Assembly (NCBI RefSeq): GCF_014640175.1
Contig: NZ_BMGL01000012.1
Location: 1 to 64,000, forward strand
Origin: Psychroflexus salis
GTDB lineage: Bacteria > Bacteroidota > Bacteroidia > Flavobacteriales > Flavobacteriaceae
Direction of reading: 5' to 3'
Length of the DNA stretch: 64,000 nucleotides
Shown: in pieces, positions 8,456 to 17,925 of the stretch
How the letters are laid out: the number at the start of each line of letters is the position of its first letter
Position numbering within the stretch: the stretch's first letter is position 1
Notes under the pieces: model-generated
The model's input: the letters and a program-made list of their open reading frames with translations, nothing else
The model's database searches: none
What the model was told of the DNA's origin: nothing
Program-made: the position numbers and the translations under genes

Positions 8456-9022
8456 ATGGCAACAACAAGCGATATTAGAAACGGATTATGCATTAAGTAT
8501 AGCCACGACATTTATAAAATAACGGAGTTTTTACATGTTAAGCCTGGCAAAGGCCCTGCTTTTGTTAGAACAAAAATGAAAAGTGTAACTACAGGAAAAG
8601 TAATCGATAATACTTTTTCTGCAGGGCATAAAATTGATGAAGTTCGTGTTGAAACGCATAAATTTCAATTTTTATATCAAGAAGGCGAATTTTACCACTT
8701 CATGAATACTGAAGATTATACCCAGATTCGTTTGTTAGAAGCGGCTTTAGATGCTCCAAAATTATTAAAAGAAGGTGAAGTAGTTACTGTACTAATTAAT
8801 ACCGAAAACGACACCCCTTTATCTGTAGATATGCCTGCAAGTGTAACTTTAAAAGTTACTCATACGGAACCAGGCGTAAAAGGAAACACTGCAACTAACG
8901 CAACTAAACCAGCCACAGTTGAAACAGGTGCTGAAGTAAATGTTCCCCTTTTTATTAATGAAGGCGATACAATAAAAATTGAAACTGAAAAAGGTACGTA
9001 CAAAGAGCGTGTTAAAGAATAA
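8456..9022 (+). CDS. efp: Translation elongation factor P
   Basis: EF-P relieves ribosome stalling at proline runs. The 188-residue protein has the three-domain layout and usual length. The domain I loop tip is HVKPGKGPAFVRTKM, with the tip lysine at K32. I see no modification gene next to it, so whether K32 is modified is unknown. It sits between lpxA and a second lpxD-like gene, eight bases after lpxA, and probably shares their transcript. Confidence 0.95.
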   Translation: MATTSDIRNGLCIKYSHDIYKITEFLHVKPGKGPAFVRTKMKSVTTGKVIDNTFSAGHKIDEVRVETHKFQFLYQEGEFYHFMNTEDYTQIRLLEAALDAPKLLKEGEVVTVLINTENDTPLSVDMPASVTLKVTHTEPGVKGNTATNATKPATVETGAEVNVPLFINEGDTIKIETEKGTYKERVKE

Positions 9023-9031
9023 TTTTTATTT

Positions 9032-9970
9032 ATGAAGTTTCCACGAACATATGCCTTGCAAGAAATAGCAGATTTGATTAATGTTGAATTTGTTGGTCCT
9101 TCTGATTTTCCAGTTTTGGGGATGAACGAAATTCATGTGGTAGAAAAAGGCGATATTGTTTTTGTAGATCATCCTAAATATTACGATAAAGCCCTACAGT
9201 CTAAAGCAAGTATTATTCTAATTAATAAAAAAGTAGAATGCCCCGAAGGTAAGGCCTTATTAATTTCCGATAATCCATTTTCAGATTTTAATATTATTTC
9301 TAGACACTTTAACTCTTTCCAACCGGCTTCTCAAAGTGTAGCAGCATCTGCTCAAATCGGTGAAGGTACTTTTGTTCAACCCAATGTGTTTATTGGAAAC
9401 AACGTAAAAATCGGTAAAAATTGTATTATCCATAGCAATGTTTCTATCTACGATGGAGTAGAAATCGGAAATAACGTCATCCTTCATTCAGGAACTGTTT
9501 TAGGAGCAAATGCATTTTATTATAAAAAAAGAGAAACGCATTTTGAGCGTTTAGAAACCTGTGGAAGCATTGCTATTGAAGATGATGTTGAAATCGGAGC
9601 ATTATGCTCAATAGATCGTGGTGTTACCGGCATTACACGCATAAAAAAAGGAACTAAAATAGACAATCAAGTTCAAATAGGACATGATACGGTAATAGGA
9701 GAACGTTGCTTAATTGCAGCACAAGTTGGTATAGCTGGGTGTACTATTTTAAAAAATGAAGTTACACTTTGGGGACAAGTAGGTGTAACGAGTGGAGTAA
9801 CTTTAGCAAAAGGAACCACCCTATTGGCACAAAGCGGAATTAATAAAAATACAGAAGTTAACGAAACTTATTTCGGTTCACCAGCTGGCAAAATAAGAGT
9901 TAAATTTAAAGAAGTAGCTGCAATAACTCAGCTGCCAAATTTAATACAAAAATTAAAACGAAATGTCTAA
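9032..9970 (+). CDS. LpxD-like acyltransferase, second copy
   Basis: A 312-residue paralogue of LpxD in the same operon. It keeps the N-terminal substrate-binding domain (VDHPKYYDKALQSKASIILI) and the hexapeptide beta-helix from about residue 105. The catalytic histidine position reads VQIGHDTVIGE, where LpxD has IQIAHN. It is shorter than LpxD at the C-terminus. It may acylate a different sugar nucleotide or use a different acyl chain. The last eight bases overlap the next gene. Confidence 0.75.
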   Translation: MKFPRTYALQEIADLINVEFVGPSDFPVLGMNEIHVVEKGDIVFVDHPKYYDKALQSKASIILINKKVECPEGKALLISDNPFSDFNIISRHFNSFQPASQSVAASAQIGEGTFVQPNVFIGNNVKIGKNCIIHSNVSIYDGVEIGNNVILHSGTVLGANAFYYKKRETHFERLETCGSIAIEDDVEIGALCSIDRGVTGITRIKKGTKIDNQVQIGHDTVIGERCLIAAQVGIAGCTILKNEVTLWGQVGVTSGVTLAKGTTLLAQSGINKNTEVNETYFGSPAGKIRVKFKEVAAITQLPNLIQKLKRNV

Positions 9971-10361
9971 CAAAGATTTAGTAAAAGCCTTTTTTACATC
10001 AGATTTTTATAAAAATGAAGCTGATTTTAAAAAATACATTCATCCTGAAGTTGAAGTTAAATGGAATGGAAGTACTGGCTTTTTGCACCTTAATTTCGAT
10101 ACATTTAAAGATTTAGTGCTCGAAATGGGTAAATCTTTTCTAAGTATGAATGCTATTATTTCTCATGTGTTAGAAGATCAAAATCAAGTTGCCATCCGTT
10201 TTTCTTATGAAGTTGAAATGGTAGAAGAAGAAGAGATGGTTCCGTTGGCAGATTTTATTTGCATTTGGGAAATAAAAAACAATTTGCTTTATAAAGGTTT
10301 TTTTGTTTCACAACCAGCAGATGCAAATGTGGATAATCTCTATTCATTTTTTCCCAATTAA
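9963..10361 (+). CDS. NTF2-like / SnoaL-like small protein
   Basis: A 132-residue protein with the alpha-plus-beta pattern of the NTF2-like cone fold: an N-terminal helix (KDLVKAFFTSDFYKNEADFKKY), HPEVEVKWNGSTG, then strands ending DFICIWEIKNNLLYKGFFVSQ. The fold is used by isomerases, cyclases and plain ligand-binding proteins, so no reaction can be assigned. It overlaps the upstream lpxD-like gene by eight bases and must be translated from the same message. Confidence 0.65.
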   Translation: MSNKDLVKAFFTSDFYKNEADFKKYIHPEVEVKWNGSTGFLHLNFDTFKDLVLEMGKSFLSMNAIISHVLEDQNQVAIRFSYEVEMVEEEEMVPLADFICIWEIKNNLLYKGFFVSQPADANVDNLYSFFPN

Positions 10362-10437
10362 TCAAGATAATATACAGTTAAAAGCTTTAATTAGTCTTTA
10401 TAAAAAATTACTTTTGTTTCATAAAAAAAATAAATAA

Positions 10438-11310
10438 ATGAGCGTTTTAATCAATAAAAATTCAAACATAATTGTTCAAGGATTTACAGGTAGCGAAGGA
10501 ACTTTCCACGCACAACAAATGATTGAATATGGTACCAATGTAGTAGGAGGTGTTACTCCAGGCAAGGGAAGAACTACGCATTTGGATAAACCGGTTTTTA
10601 ATACAGTTGCAGAAGCTGTTAAAGAAGCGAAAGCAGACACATCTATTATTTTTGTGCCACCTGCATTTGCTGCCGATGCTATTATGGAAGCTGCCGATGC
10701 GGGAATTAAAGTAATTATTGCAATTACTGAAGGAATACCTGTAAAAGATATGATTAAAGCTTCAAATTATATAAAAAATAGAGATTGTAGGCTTATTGGT
10801 CCTAATTGTCCAGGTGTAATTACACCAGGAGAAGCCAAAGTTGGTATTATGCCAGGCTTCGTTTTTAAAAAAGGAAAAGTTGGTATTGTTTCTAAATCAG
10901 GTACTTTAACCTACGAAGCTGCAGACCAAGTTGTAAAACAAGGTTTAGGTATAACTACTGCAATTGGTATTGGTGGAGACCCAATTATAGGAACAACCAC
11001 AAAAGAAGCTGTAGAACTTTTAGTAAATGATCCTGAAACTGAATGTGTAGTTATGATTGGCGAAATTGGCGGACAATTAGAAGCTGATGCTGCCAATTGG
11101 TATAAAAAAAGTGGAAGTAAAAAACCAGTTGTAGGGTTTATTGCTGGCGAGACTGCTCCTGCTGGAAGAACCATGGGCCATGCTGGTGCAATTGTTGGTG
11201 GATCTGAAGATACAGCTCAAGCTAAAAAAGCAATTATGCGTGAATGCGGAATTCACGTGGTTGATTCTCCTGCTGAAATTGGAAAAAAAGTAGCTGAAGT
11301 TTTAAGCTAA
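10438..11310 (+). CDS. sucD: Succinyl-CoA synthetase, alpha subunit
   Basis: Alpha subunit of the citric acid cycle ligase that interconverts succinyl-CoA and succinate with nucleotide triphosphate formation. The 290-residue length is normal. The CoA-binding N-terminus is [19 protein letters not shown], followed by GGVTPGKG. The phosphorylated histidine is in [11 protein letters not shown] near residue 245. The beta subunit (sucC) is not adjacent, which is common in this phylum. A long hairpin follows the stop. Confidence 0.95.
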   Translation: MSVLINKNSNIIVQGFTGSEGTFHAQQMIEYGTNVVGGVTPGKGRTTHLDKPVFNTVAEAVKEAKADTSIIFVPPAFAADAIMEAADAGIKVIIAITEGIPVKDMIKASNYIKNRDCRLIGPNCPGVITPGEAKVGIMPGFVFKKGKVGIVSKSGTLTYEAADQVVKQGLGITTAIGIGGDPIIGTTTKEAVELLVNDPETECVVMIGEIGGQLEADAANWYKKSGSKKPVVGFIAGETAPAGRTMGHAGAIVGGSEDTAQAKKAIMRECGIHVVDSPAEIGKKVAEVLS

Positions 11311-11322
11311 GTTTAATTTATT

Positions 11323-11368
11323 TGTACAAGCCTTTACTGATGCTTTTGTCTCAGCAAAGGCTTGTACA
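11323..11368 (+). terminator. Long hairpin after sucD
   Basis: TGTACAAGCCTTT (11323-11335) pairs perfectly with AAAGGCTTGTACA (11356-11368), and CTGA/TCAG continue the stem after one mismatch. Only a short T run (TTTT) follows. It probably ends the lipid A/sucD transcript, although it could also stabilise a processed 3' end. Confidence 0.65.
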
Positions 11369-11389
11369 TTTTAACAACATAAATAACTT

Positions 11390-12136
11390 ATGAAATTATT
11401 AGCAAATAAAAATGTAATTGTAACTGGCGCTAGTCGCGGAATAGGTAAAGGTATTGCTCAAGTTTTTGCTCAACATGGTGCCAATATTGCTTTTACATAC
11501 CATTCTTCTGTTCAACCTGCACAAGACCTAGAAGCAGAATTAACACAATTGGGTGTAAAGGCAAAAGCTTATAAATCTGATGCTTCAGATTTTGACCAAG
11601 CCCAAGATTTTGTAACTGAAGTTTTAAAAGATTTTGGAAGTATTGATGCGGTTATCAATAACGCAGGTATCACTAAAGATAATTTAATGATGCGTATGTC
11701 TGAAGAAGACTTTAACGAAGTAATTCGAGTAAACCTTAATTCTGTTTTCAATTTAACTAAAGCTGTTTTACGTCCTATGTTAAAACAAAGAAACGGAAGC
11801 ATTATTAATATCAGTTCAGTTGTTGGTGTTAAGGGGAATGCAGGTCAGGCTAATTACGCAGCTTCAAAAGCTGGCGTTATAGGTTTTTCTAAATCTACTG
11901 CCTTGGAGTTAGGCTCAAGAAATATTCGTTGTAATGTTGTAGCACCAGGTTTTATAGAAACTGAAATGACCGCTAAATTAGACGAAAAAACAGTAGATAG
12001 TTGGAGACAAGCTATTCCATTAAAACGAGGTGGGAAACCAGAAGATGTAGCTAATGCCTGTGTATATTTAGCAAGCGATTTAAGTACTTATGTTACTGGA
12101 CAAACACTTAATGTCGATGGTGGTATGCTAACCTAA
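11390..12136 (+). CDS. fabG: 3-oxoacyl-ACP reductase (FabG)
   Basis: NADPH-dependent reductase of fatty-acid synthesis, 248 residues. Short-chain dehydrogenase motifs are complete: TGASRGIGKGIA at residues 11-22, NNAG near 90, the catalytic Ser in INISSVVG, and YAASKAG with the Tyr-Lys pair near 155. It ends YVTGQTLNVDGGML, typical of FabG. It lies after the sucD hairpin and 11 nt before the next gene, so it probably starts a new transcript with that gene. Confidence 0.9.
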   Translation: MKLLANKNVIVTGASRGIGKGIAQVFAQHGANIAFTYHSSVQPAQDLEAELTQLGVKAKAYKSDASDFDQAQDFVTEVLKDFGSIDAVINNAGITKDNLMMRMSEEDFNEVIRVNLNSVFNLTKAVLRPMLKQRNGSIINISSVVGVKGNAGQANYAASKAGVIGFSKSTALELGSRNIRCNVVAPGFIETEMTAKLDEKTVDSWRQAIPLKRGGKPEDVANACVYLASDLSTYVTGQTLNVDGGMLT

Positions 12137-12147
12137 ATTAAAGTTTA

Positions 12148-14175
12148 ATGACAAACCAAAGCATCGCATTACTTATATGCATTTTTTTCATTGCACTGGC
12201 TTTGTCTTATTATCAATATATTTTTTTACCTAAAAAGCGAAGCAAGATTAACCTGTGGTTTTTCATGCTTCGCTTTTTTACATATTTTGGAATAGGTGTG
12301 CTTTTACTAAACCCTAAAATTGAAAGTACAAGCACAGAAATTGAAAAAAGAAATTTAGTGATTTTAGCAGATAATTCTGCTTCTATTCAACATTTAGGCG
12401 ATACGATATTAGTTAATAAAGTAACAGATAATATACAACAAGACCAAGCTTTAAACGATAAATTTAATTTAGAGATTTTTAAATTTGGCACTAACATCGA
12501 GCCTTTTAGTCAATTAAATTTTTCAAGCCAACAAACAAACATTGCTAAGGCTTTTACTTCAATTGAAGAAATCTTTGATTTGCAAAAAGATGTTGTTGTA
12601 TTCCTTTCAGATGGTAACCAAACCTTGGGTGCAGATTTTAGTTTTTGGGCTAGTACAAAGAAGCTGAATTTTTTTCCAATAGTAATTGGTGACACTTTGC
12701 CTGTAATCGATTCTAAAATAGACTTAGTTAATGCTAATAAGTATTCTTTTTTTAATAATACTTTTCCTATTGAAGCCTTTGTTAGTTACAATGTTGAAGA
12801 AGATTTAAATACCAAACTAGAATTATTTCAAAATAATCGTTTACTGGCTTCTAAAAATATATTATTTACTCCCGATAAAGCTTCACAACAAATAGAATTT
12901 AAAGTGAAGGCTAATCAAATAGGGCTTCAAAATTTTTCTTTAAGGCTTTCACCTTTAAAAGATGAAAAATTTACAGAAAACAATTCTTTTCAATTAGGTG
13001 TAGAAATAATAGACGAAAGTGCTAAAATTCTTATCGCAACTTCCATTTTACATCCAGATATAGCAATGTTAAAACGCAGTATCGAATCTAATCCGCAACG
13101 AAAAGTAGATGTAAAGCTTGTAGGAGAAAATCCTATAGATATCGATAAGTATGAAATGCTTATTTACTACCAACCCAAGGCTAATTTTAAAAGTTTAATG
13201 CAACAGGTTGCTAAAAAGCAAATGGGTAGTTTGCTAATAACGGGCACTAAAACAGATTATAATTTTTTAAACAAAGAATTTGACTTCTTTACCAAAGAAA
13301 AATCAGCTGTAATTGAAGATTTTTTTCCTTTGCTTAACAATAATTTCAATAGTTTTCAGGTAGAAAATCTAGAATTCCAATCTTATCCGCCAATACGTGA
13401 CCAATTTGGTACAGTTTCATTAAATACGCCATTTCAAACTCTATTATTTCAAAAAGTTCAAGGAATTCAAACTAATTCGCCTATGCTTTTAACCTATTCA
13501 AACCATAAGGTTAAAAGTGCGATGTTGCTTGGAGAAAATGCTTGGCGTTGGCGAAGCGAGAGTTACTTAAACACTGGAGATTTTAAAACATTCGATGCTT
13601 TTATTTCAAGTTTAGTGCAATATGTAAGTACCAATAACACAAAAGAACGTTTGTTGGTTAGTGCATCAAATTTTTTATATGAAGGTGAACCAAACCAAAT
13701 TACAGCCAAATTTTATGATGCCAACTATCGTTTTTTAGCTGATGCTAATTTAAGTATTCAAATTAAAAAACTTGACGATGAAGATTGGCAAGAATTTCCG
13801 ATGTTATTATTGAATAACGAATTTAGTTATAACACAGAAGCTTTAAGCGCTGGAAATTACGAATACACTATTACAGAAAAGGATACTAAAATACAGAAAT
13901 CAGGAAAGTTTAGTATAATAAGTTATAATGCCGAAAAGCAATTTATTAGTCCGAATTTGGATGGTTTAAAAACCTTGCATAAAAACAATAAACTTTACAC
14001 TTTAAATGAAGCTGAACTACTAAAAAAAGACTTACTGAACAATACGAAGTTTAATCCAATTCAAAAAAGCATCTTAAAAAATGAATCTTTAATCGATAGA
14101 ATATTACTATTCGTATTTTTAGCCTTAACTTTGTTCTTAGAGTGGTTTTTAAGAAAATACAAAGGATTAATTTAA
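12148..14175 (+). CDS. Membrane protein with von Willebrand A-like domain
   Basis: A 675-residue protein conserved in style with BatA-like and CoxE-like Bacteroidetes membrane proteins, but not a named family to me. Two transmembrane helices open it (residues about 5-27 and 36-55). A VWA-type domain follows: ILADNSASIQHLGD near residue 75 has the DxSxS metal-site pattern and VVVFLSDGNQT near 150 supports it. The middle is beta-rich. A last helix near residue 650 (LLFVFLALTLFLEWFL) anchors the C-terminus. The bulk is probably outside the inner membrane. It is 12 nt upstream of the prohibitin-like gene. Confidence 0.6.
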   Translation: MTNQSIALLICIFFIALALSYYQYIFLPKKRSKINLWFFMLRFFTYFGIGVLLLNPKIESTSTEIEKRNLVILADNSASIQHLGDTILVNKVTDNIQQDQALNDKFNLEIFKFGTNIEPFSQLNFSSQQTNIAKAFTSIEEIFDLQKDVVVFLSDGNQTLGADFSFWASTKKLNFFPIVIGDTLPVIDSKIDLVNANKYSFFNNTFPIEAFVSYNVEEDLNTKLELFQNNRLLASKNILFTPDKASQQIEFKVKANQIGLQNFSLRLSPLKDEKFTENNSFQLGVEIIDESAKILIATSILHPDIAMLKRSIESNPQRKVDVKLVGENPIDIDKYEMLIYYQPKANFKSLMQQVAKKQMGSLLITGTKTDYNFLNKEFDFFTKEKSAVIEDFFPLLNNNFNSFQVENLEFQSYPPIRDQFGTVSLNTPFQTLLFQKVQGIQTNSPMLLTYSNHKVKSAMLLGENAWRWRSESYLNTGDFKTFDAFISSLVQYVSTNNTKERLLVSASNFLYEGEPNQITAKFYDANYRFLADANLSIQIKKLDDEDWQEFPMLLLNNEFSYNTEALSAGNYEYTITEKDTKIQKSGKFSIISYNAEKQFISPNLDGLKTLHKNNKLYTLNEAELLKKDLLNNTKFNPIQKSILKNESLIDRILLFVFLALTLFLEWFLRKYKGLI

Positions 14176-14187
14176 TTAAATTTTTAT

Positions 14188-15003
14188 ATGGATAAGTTAC
14201 CTAAAATTGCATTACCCGTTGTTATTATAGCAATCGTTGTTATAATTATTATTTCAAAGTCAGCTGTTAACATTAGCTCAGGTCAAAATGGCGTGTTATT
14301 CGAACGTTTTGGCGGTGGTGTAGTTACAGATGAGCCAGCACTTGGCGAAGGTTTTCATATTGTAGCTCCTTGGAACGATGTTTTTATTTACGAAGTAAGA
14401 CAACAAACTTTAGATGAAAGTATGAAAGTTCTTTCTTCAAATGGTTTAGATATTCGCTTAGATGCATCGGTTTGGTTTGAGCCGCAACGCGAAAAGTTAG
14501 GTTTATTACACCAAGAAAAAGGCGAAAATTATGTGCAACGTGTTTTAATGCCAGCTATACGTTCTGCTACCAGAACTGTTGTGGGGCGATACACTCCTGA
14601 ACAATTATATGCTAGCAAGCGAGAAATAATTCAAAGTGAAATCGACGATGAGATGCAACAGCAACTTAAAGATCAATACATACAAGTGAACCGAATTTTA
14701 GTTAGAGATGTTTCTTTACCTGAAAACATTAAGGATGCTATTGAACGTAAATTAAGACAAGAACAGGAAGCTTTAGAATACGAGTTTAGATTAACAAAAG
14801 CAGTACAGGAAGCTGAACGTCAACGTATTGATGCAGAAGGTAAAGCTCGTGCAAACGAAATTTTAAATGCATCTTTAACTTCTAACATATTAAAAGAAAA
14901 AGGAATTCAAGCAACAATTGAATTATCTAAATCTAATAACTCAAAAGTAATTGTAATTGGTTCTGGACAAGAAGGAATGCCAATTATTCTTGGGAATAAT
15001 TAA
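14188..15003 (+). CDS. Prohibitin-like SPFH-domain membrane protein
   Basis: A 271-residue SPFH protein of the prohibitin/HflK type. One N-terminal transmembrane helix (residues 7-23) is followed by the SPFH domain (GQNGVLFERFGGGV onward). A long charged helix near residues 170-225 (IERKLRQEQEALEYEFRLTK) is suited to ring assembly. Such proteins form large membrane rings that often restrain FtsH-type proteases. It follows the VWA-like membrane protein closely, suggesting a shared transcript that ends at the hairpin at 15030. Confidence 0.85.
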   Translation: MDKLPKIALPVVIIAIVVIIIISKSAVNISSGQNGVLFERFGGGVVTDEPALGEGFHIVAPWNDVFIYEVRQQTLDESMKVLSSNGLDIRLDASVWFEPQREKLGLLHQEKGENYVQRVLMPAIRSATRTVVGRYTPEQLYASKREIIQSEIDDEMQQQLKDQYIQVNRILVRDVSLPENIKDAIERKLRQEQEALEYEFRLTKAVQEAERQRIDAEGKARANEILNASLTSNILKEKGIQATIELSKSNNSKVIVIGSGQEGMPIILGNN

Positions 15004-15029
15004 TATTGTTAAGTTAAAGAAAAACTTAT

Positions 15030-15053
15030 AAACCTGCTTTGGCAGGTTTTTTT
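15030..15053 (+). terminator. Terminator after the prohibitin-like gene
   Basis: AAACCTGC pairs with GCAGGTTT across a TTTG loop and runs into a seven-T stretch, 27 nt after the stop codon. Confidence 0.9.
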
Positions 15054-15100
15054 ATTGATTTTCTTAGCATCTGCAATCAAAATATATGGATTAAATTGCC

Positions 15101-15108
15101 TACTTTTG
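15101..15108 (+). promoter_or_regulatory. TAnnTTTG -7 box for pyrR-pyrB-rnz
   Basis: TACTTTTG matches the consensus and lies 20 nt before the pyrR start codon, just after the preceding terminator. Confidence 0.65.
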
Positions 15109-15128
15109 TCTAACAATTTATATTTTCA

Positions 15129-15677
15129 ATGCGTCAACATAAGCTTTTAAATGCAAACGAAATTGATATAATTCTTCAGCGCTTGGCTTTTCAGCTTATT
15201 GAAAATTACTCCGATTTTTCAAACACAGTCTTAATTGGTATTCAACCCCGTGGAGTTTATTTAGCTAACCGCATCGAAAAAATACTTCAAAAAGAATTAG
15301 GAAATAAATGCCCAAAGTTCGGGAAGCTAGATATTACATTTTATAGAGACGATTTTAGGCGCGGGAGCAAAACACTAGAAGCCAACCAAACTCAAATCGA
15401 TTTCATTGTTGAAGATAAAAACATAATTTTTATAGACGATGTGTTGTACACCGGTAGAAGCATTCGCTCAGCCTTAACTGCAATACAATCTTTTGGAAGA
15501 CCAAAAACAATCGAACTTCTAACTTTAATCGATAGAAGGTTTAGTAGACATTTACCTATACAACCCGATTACAACGGAAAGCAAGTAGACGCCATTAACA
15601 AAGAACGTGTAGTGGTAAAATGGAAAGAAAACGACGGCGAAGATGCAGTTGAAATAATACGATTAAACGATGAGTAA
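15129..15677 (+). CDS. pyrR: PyrR-type phosphoribosyltransferase / pyr regulator
   Basis: A 182-residue type I phosphoribosyltransferase. The PRPP-binding loop IIFIDDVLYTGRSIRSAL lies near residue 100, and IGIQPRGVYLANRIEK near residue 38. In Firmicutes PyrR senses UMP and attenuates the pyr operon, with weak uracil phosphoribosyltransferase activity. Placement directly before pyrB, overlapping it by eight bases, supports a pyrimidine role here. I see no PyrR-binding hairpin or attenuator in the short leader, so how it would regulate is open. Confidence 0.85.
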   Translation: MRQHKLLNANEIDIILQRLAFQLIENYSDFSNTVLIGIQPRGVYLANRIEKILQKELGNKCPKFGKLDITFYRDDFRRGSKTLEANQTQIDFIVEDKNIIFIDDVLYTGRSIRSALTAIQSFGRPKTIELLTLIDRRFSRHLPIQPDYNGKQVDAINKERVVVKWKENDGEDAVEIIRLNDE

Positions 15678-16596
15678 TTTAAGTGTAAAACATCTTTTAG
15701 GAATTAAATTTTTAACCGAAGCAGACTTACATCTTATTTTCGAAACTGCAGATCATTTTAAAGAAGTTATAAACCGTCCCATAAAAAAAGTACCATCCCT
15801 ACGAGACATTACCATTGCCAATTTATTTTTTGAAAACAGTACACGCACTAAATTATCTTTCGAGTTAGCCGAAAAACGTTTGAGCGCAGACGTAATTAAT
15901 TTTTCTGCAGCTTCTTCTTCGGTTAAAAAAGGTGAAACTTTACAAGACACCGTCAATAACATCTTGGCTATGAAAGTAGATATGTTAATTATGCGCCACC
16001 CCAATCCTGGTGCGGGAGTCTTTCTTTCAAAACATATTAATGCTGCTATTATTAATGCGGGTGATGGTGCTCACGAACATCCTACACAAGCACTATTGGA
16101 TGCATACTCAATTCGCGAAAAATTGAAAGACGTAAGGGGTAAAAAAGTGGTTATCGTCGGTGATATACTCCATAGTCGGGTTGCTTTAAGTAATATTTTT
16201 GCCTTACAGAAGTTAGGAGCAGAAGTAAAAGTATGCGGTCCTTTAACTTTAATGCCAAAGCATATAGAAAGTTTAGGAGTTAAAGTAGAAACCAATTTAA
16301 AAGCTGCTTTAGAGTGGTGCGATGTTGCCAATATGTTACGTATACAGAACGAACGCATGGAAATAACCTATTTTCCTTCAACCCGCGAATATGTTCAGCA
16401 ATTTGGATTAACTTCAGATTTATTAGCTAAATTAAATAAACCCATTACTATAATGCATCCGGGACCTATAAATCGTGGAGTAGAAGTAAGTAGTGATGTA
16501 GCCGATTCTGAACATTCTATTATTTTAAATCAAGTTGAAAATGGCGTAGCGATTAGAATGGCAGTTATTTATCTGCTAGCATCAAAAATTAAATAA
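15670..16596 (+). CDS. pyrB: Aspartate carbamoyltransferase, catalytic subunit
   Basis: Second enzyme of de novo pyrimidine synthesis; makes carbamoyl-aspartate. The 308-residue protein has the carbamoyl-phosphate loop FENSTRTKLSFELAEKRL near residue 57, HPTQALLDAYS near 137 and HPGPINRGVEV near 263, all normal for ATCase rather than ornithine carbamoyltransferase. No pyrI regulatory subunit is adjacent. It overlaps pyrR by eight bases, and two bases separate it from the next gene. Confidence 0.95.
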   Translation: MSNLSVKHLLGIKFLTEADLHLIFETADHFKEVINRPIKKVPSLRDITIANLFFENSTRTKLSFELAEKRLSADVINFSAASSSVKKGETLQDTVNNILAMKVDMLIMRHPNPGAGVFLSKHINAAIINAGDGAHEHPTQALLDAYSIREKLKDVRGKKVVIVGDILHSRVALSNIFALQKLGAEVKVCGPLTLMPKHIESLGVKVETNLKAALEWCDVANMLRIQNERMEITYFPSTREYVQQFGLTSDLLAKLNKPITIMHPGPINRGVEVSSDVADSEHSIILNQVENGVAIRMAVIYLLASKIK

Positions 16597-16598
16597 AG

Positions 16599-16931
16599 AT
16601 GAAAACTGAAAAATTCGATAATTATTTAGTCTTAACTGATGAAAAAGATGATGCAAAAGACTTTGCTTCATTTATAGGAAGTATTCACCACCAATTTGAA
16701 AATGATAATTTGGTTCTAGACTTACAAAAATATAAGTTACTTAAATTAGAAGAACTTTTATCCTTTTTAGATATTTCTAATCATCATCGTTCTAATAAAA
16801 AATCATTTATATTAATAAACGATACGATAAATATAGATGACGTACCAGACGAATTAAACGTGGTACCAACAATGCAAGAAGCACAAGATATGGTACAAAT
16901 GGAAGAAATTGAACGCGATTTAGGATTTTAG
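16599..16931 (+). CDS. Small conserved protein, STAS-like, upstream of rnz
   Basis: A 110-residue protein. Its pattern (NYLVLTDEKDDAKDFASFI, then NLVLDLQKYKLLKLEELLSFLDIS, then KSFILINDTIN) alternates strands and helices like a STAS/anti-anti-sigma domain, with an acidic tail (EAQDMVQMEEIERDL). The assignment is by pattern only. Its TAG stop shares one base with the GTG start of rnz, so the two proteins are translationally coupled. Confidence 0.55.
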   Translation: MKTEKFDNYLVLTDEKDDAKDFASFIGSIHHQFENDNLVLDLQKYKLLKLEELLSFLDISNHHRSNKKSFILINDTINIDDVPDELNVVPTMQEAQDMVQMEEIERDLGF

Positions 16932-17848
16932 TGCACAACCCAAGACTTACCATATTAGGATGTTTTTCTGCAAGTCCGAAGGCAAATGCACACCCAACTG
17001 CACAATTGTTAGAAATGAAAGGACATTTATTTTTAATTGATTGTGGAGAAGGAACGCAAATTAGAATGCGCCAACAAAAGGCAAAATTTTCTCGTATCAA
17101 TCATATTTTTATTTCGCATTTACATGGCGATCATTTTTTTGGTTTAATAGGACTTATCTCTACTTTTGGGTTAATGAATAGGCAGCAAGATTTGCATGTT
17201 TATGGACCTAATGGAATTAAAGAAATTATACAGCTTCAATTAAAGTTAAGCAAATCTTATACACAGTATCAAATTCATTTTCATGAACTAGAAAGCTTGG
17301 CACCACAGATTATTTTTGAAGATGAAAAATTAAGCGTTGAGACAATTCCACTTCATCATCGAGTATATACCAATGGTTTTCTTTTTAAAGAAAAAATAGG
17401 CGAACGTAAACTAGACTTTGAAGCTGCTAAAAATCATAAGGTAAGTCATACCTATTTTAGTTTAGCTAAACGCAAAAAAGACGTAGTTAATTTAGATGGT
17501 AAAACTATAGCCTATCAACAAATTACACTACCACCAGATGAACCTAAAACCTATGCTTTTTGTTCAGATACTTCATTTAAGCCAGATATAGTTCATCAAA
17601 TTAAAAATGTAAATCTACTATATCACGAATCTACTTTTTTAGAAGAACATGAAGATTTATGTTTCAAAACCAAACATGCTACTGCTAAGCAAGCTGGTAT
17701 AATTGCACAAAAAGCTAAAGCAAAACATTTGGTTTTAGGCCATTTTTCTGTTCGATATAGAAATCTTGAAAAATTTAAATTAGAAGCTGAAGAAGTTTTT
17801 AGTAATGTTACTCTTGCTAAATCTGGACTTACAATTAGTATTAATTAA
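16931..17848 (+). CDS. rnz: Ribonuclease Z
   Basis: Metallo-beta-lactamase nuclease that trims tRNA 3' ends; 305 residues, usual for the short bacterial form. The zinc motif HLHGDH is near residue 63, LIDCGEGTQIRMRQ near 35, FCSDTSF near 215 and LGHFSVRY near 275. Translation starts at GTG overlapping the previous TAG by one base. Since the local tRNA-like genes appear not to encode CCA (ssrA shows CTA), 3' trimming by this enzyme fits the genome. Confidence 0.92.
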   Translation: MHNPRLTILGCFSASPKANAHPTAQLLEMKGHLFLIDCGEGTQIRMRQQKAKFSRINHIFISHLHGDHFFGLIGLISTFGLMNRQQDLHVYGPNGIKEIIQLQLKLSKSYTQYQIHFHELESLAPQIIFEDEKLSVETIPLHHRVYTNGFLFKEKIGERKLDFEAAKNHKVSHTYFSLAKRKKDVVNLDGKTIAYQQITLPPDEPKTYAFCSDTSFKPDIVHQIKNVNLLYHESTFLEEHEDLCFKTKHATAKQAGIIAQKAKAKHLVLGHFSVRYRNLEKFKLEAEEVFSNVTLAKSGLTISIN

Positions 17849-17925
17849 ATTTTTGATTTTTTAAACAGTACTAGTTTCAATAAAAAATATTTAGATTTTT
17901 TTGAATAAATTCCAACTAATAATAG

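Noticed and set aside
15004-15128. PyrR attenuator in front of pyrR
   Set aside because: The only hairpin is the terminator of the upstream gene, before the promoter; the leader is too short for an attenuator.
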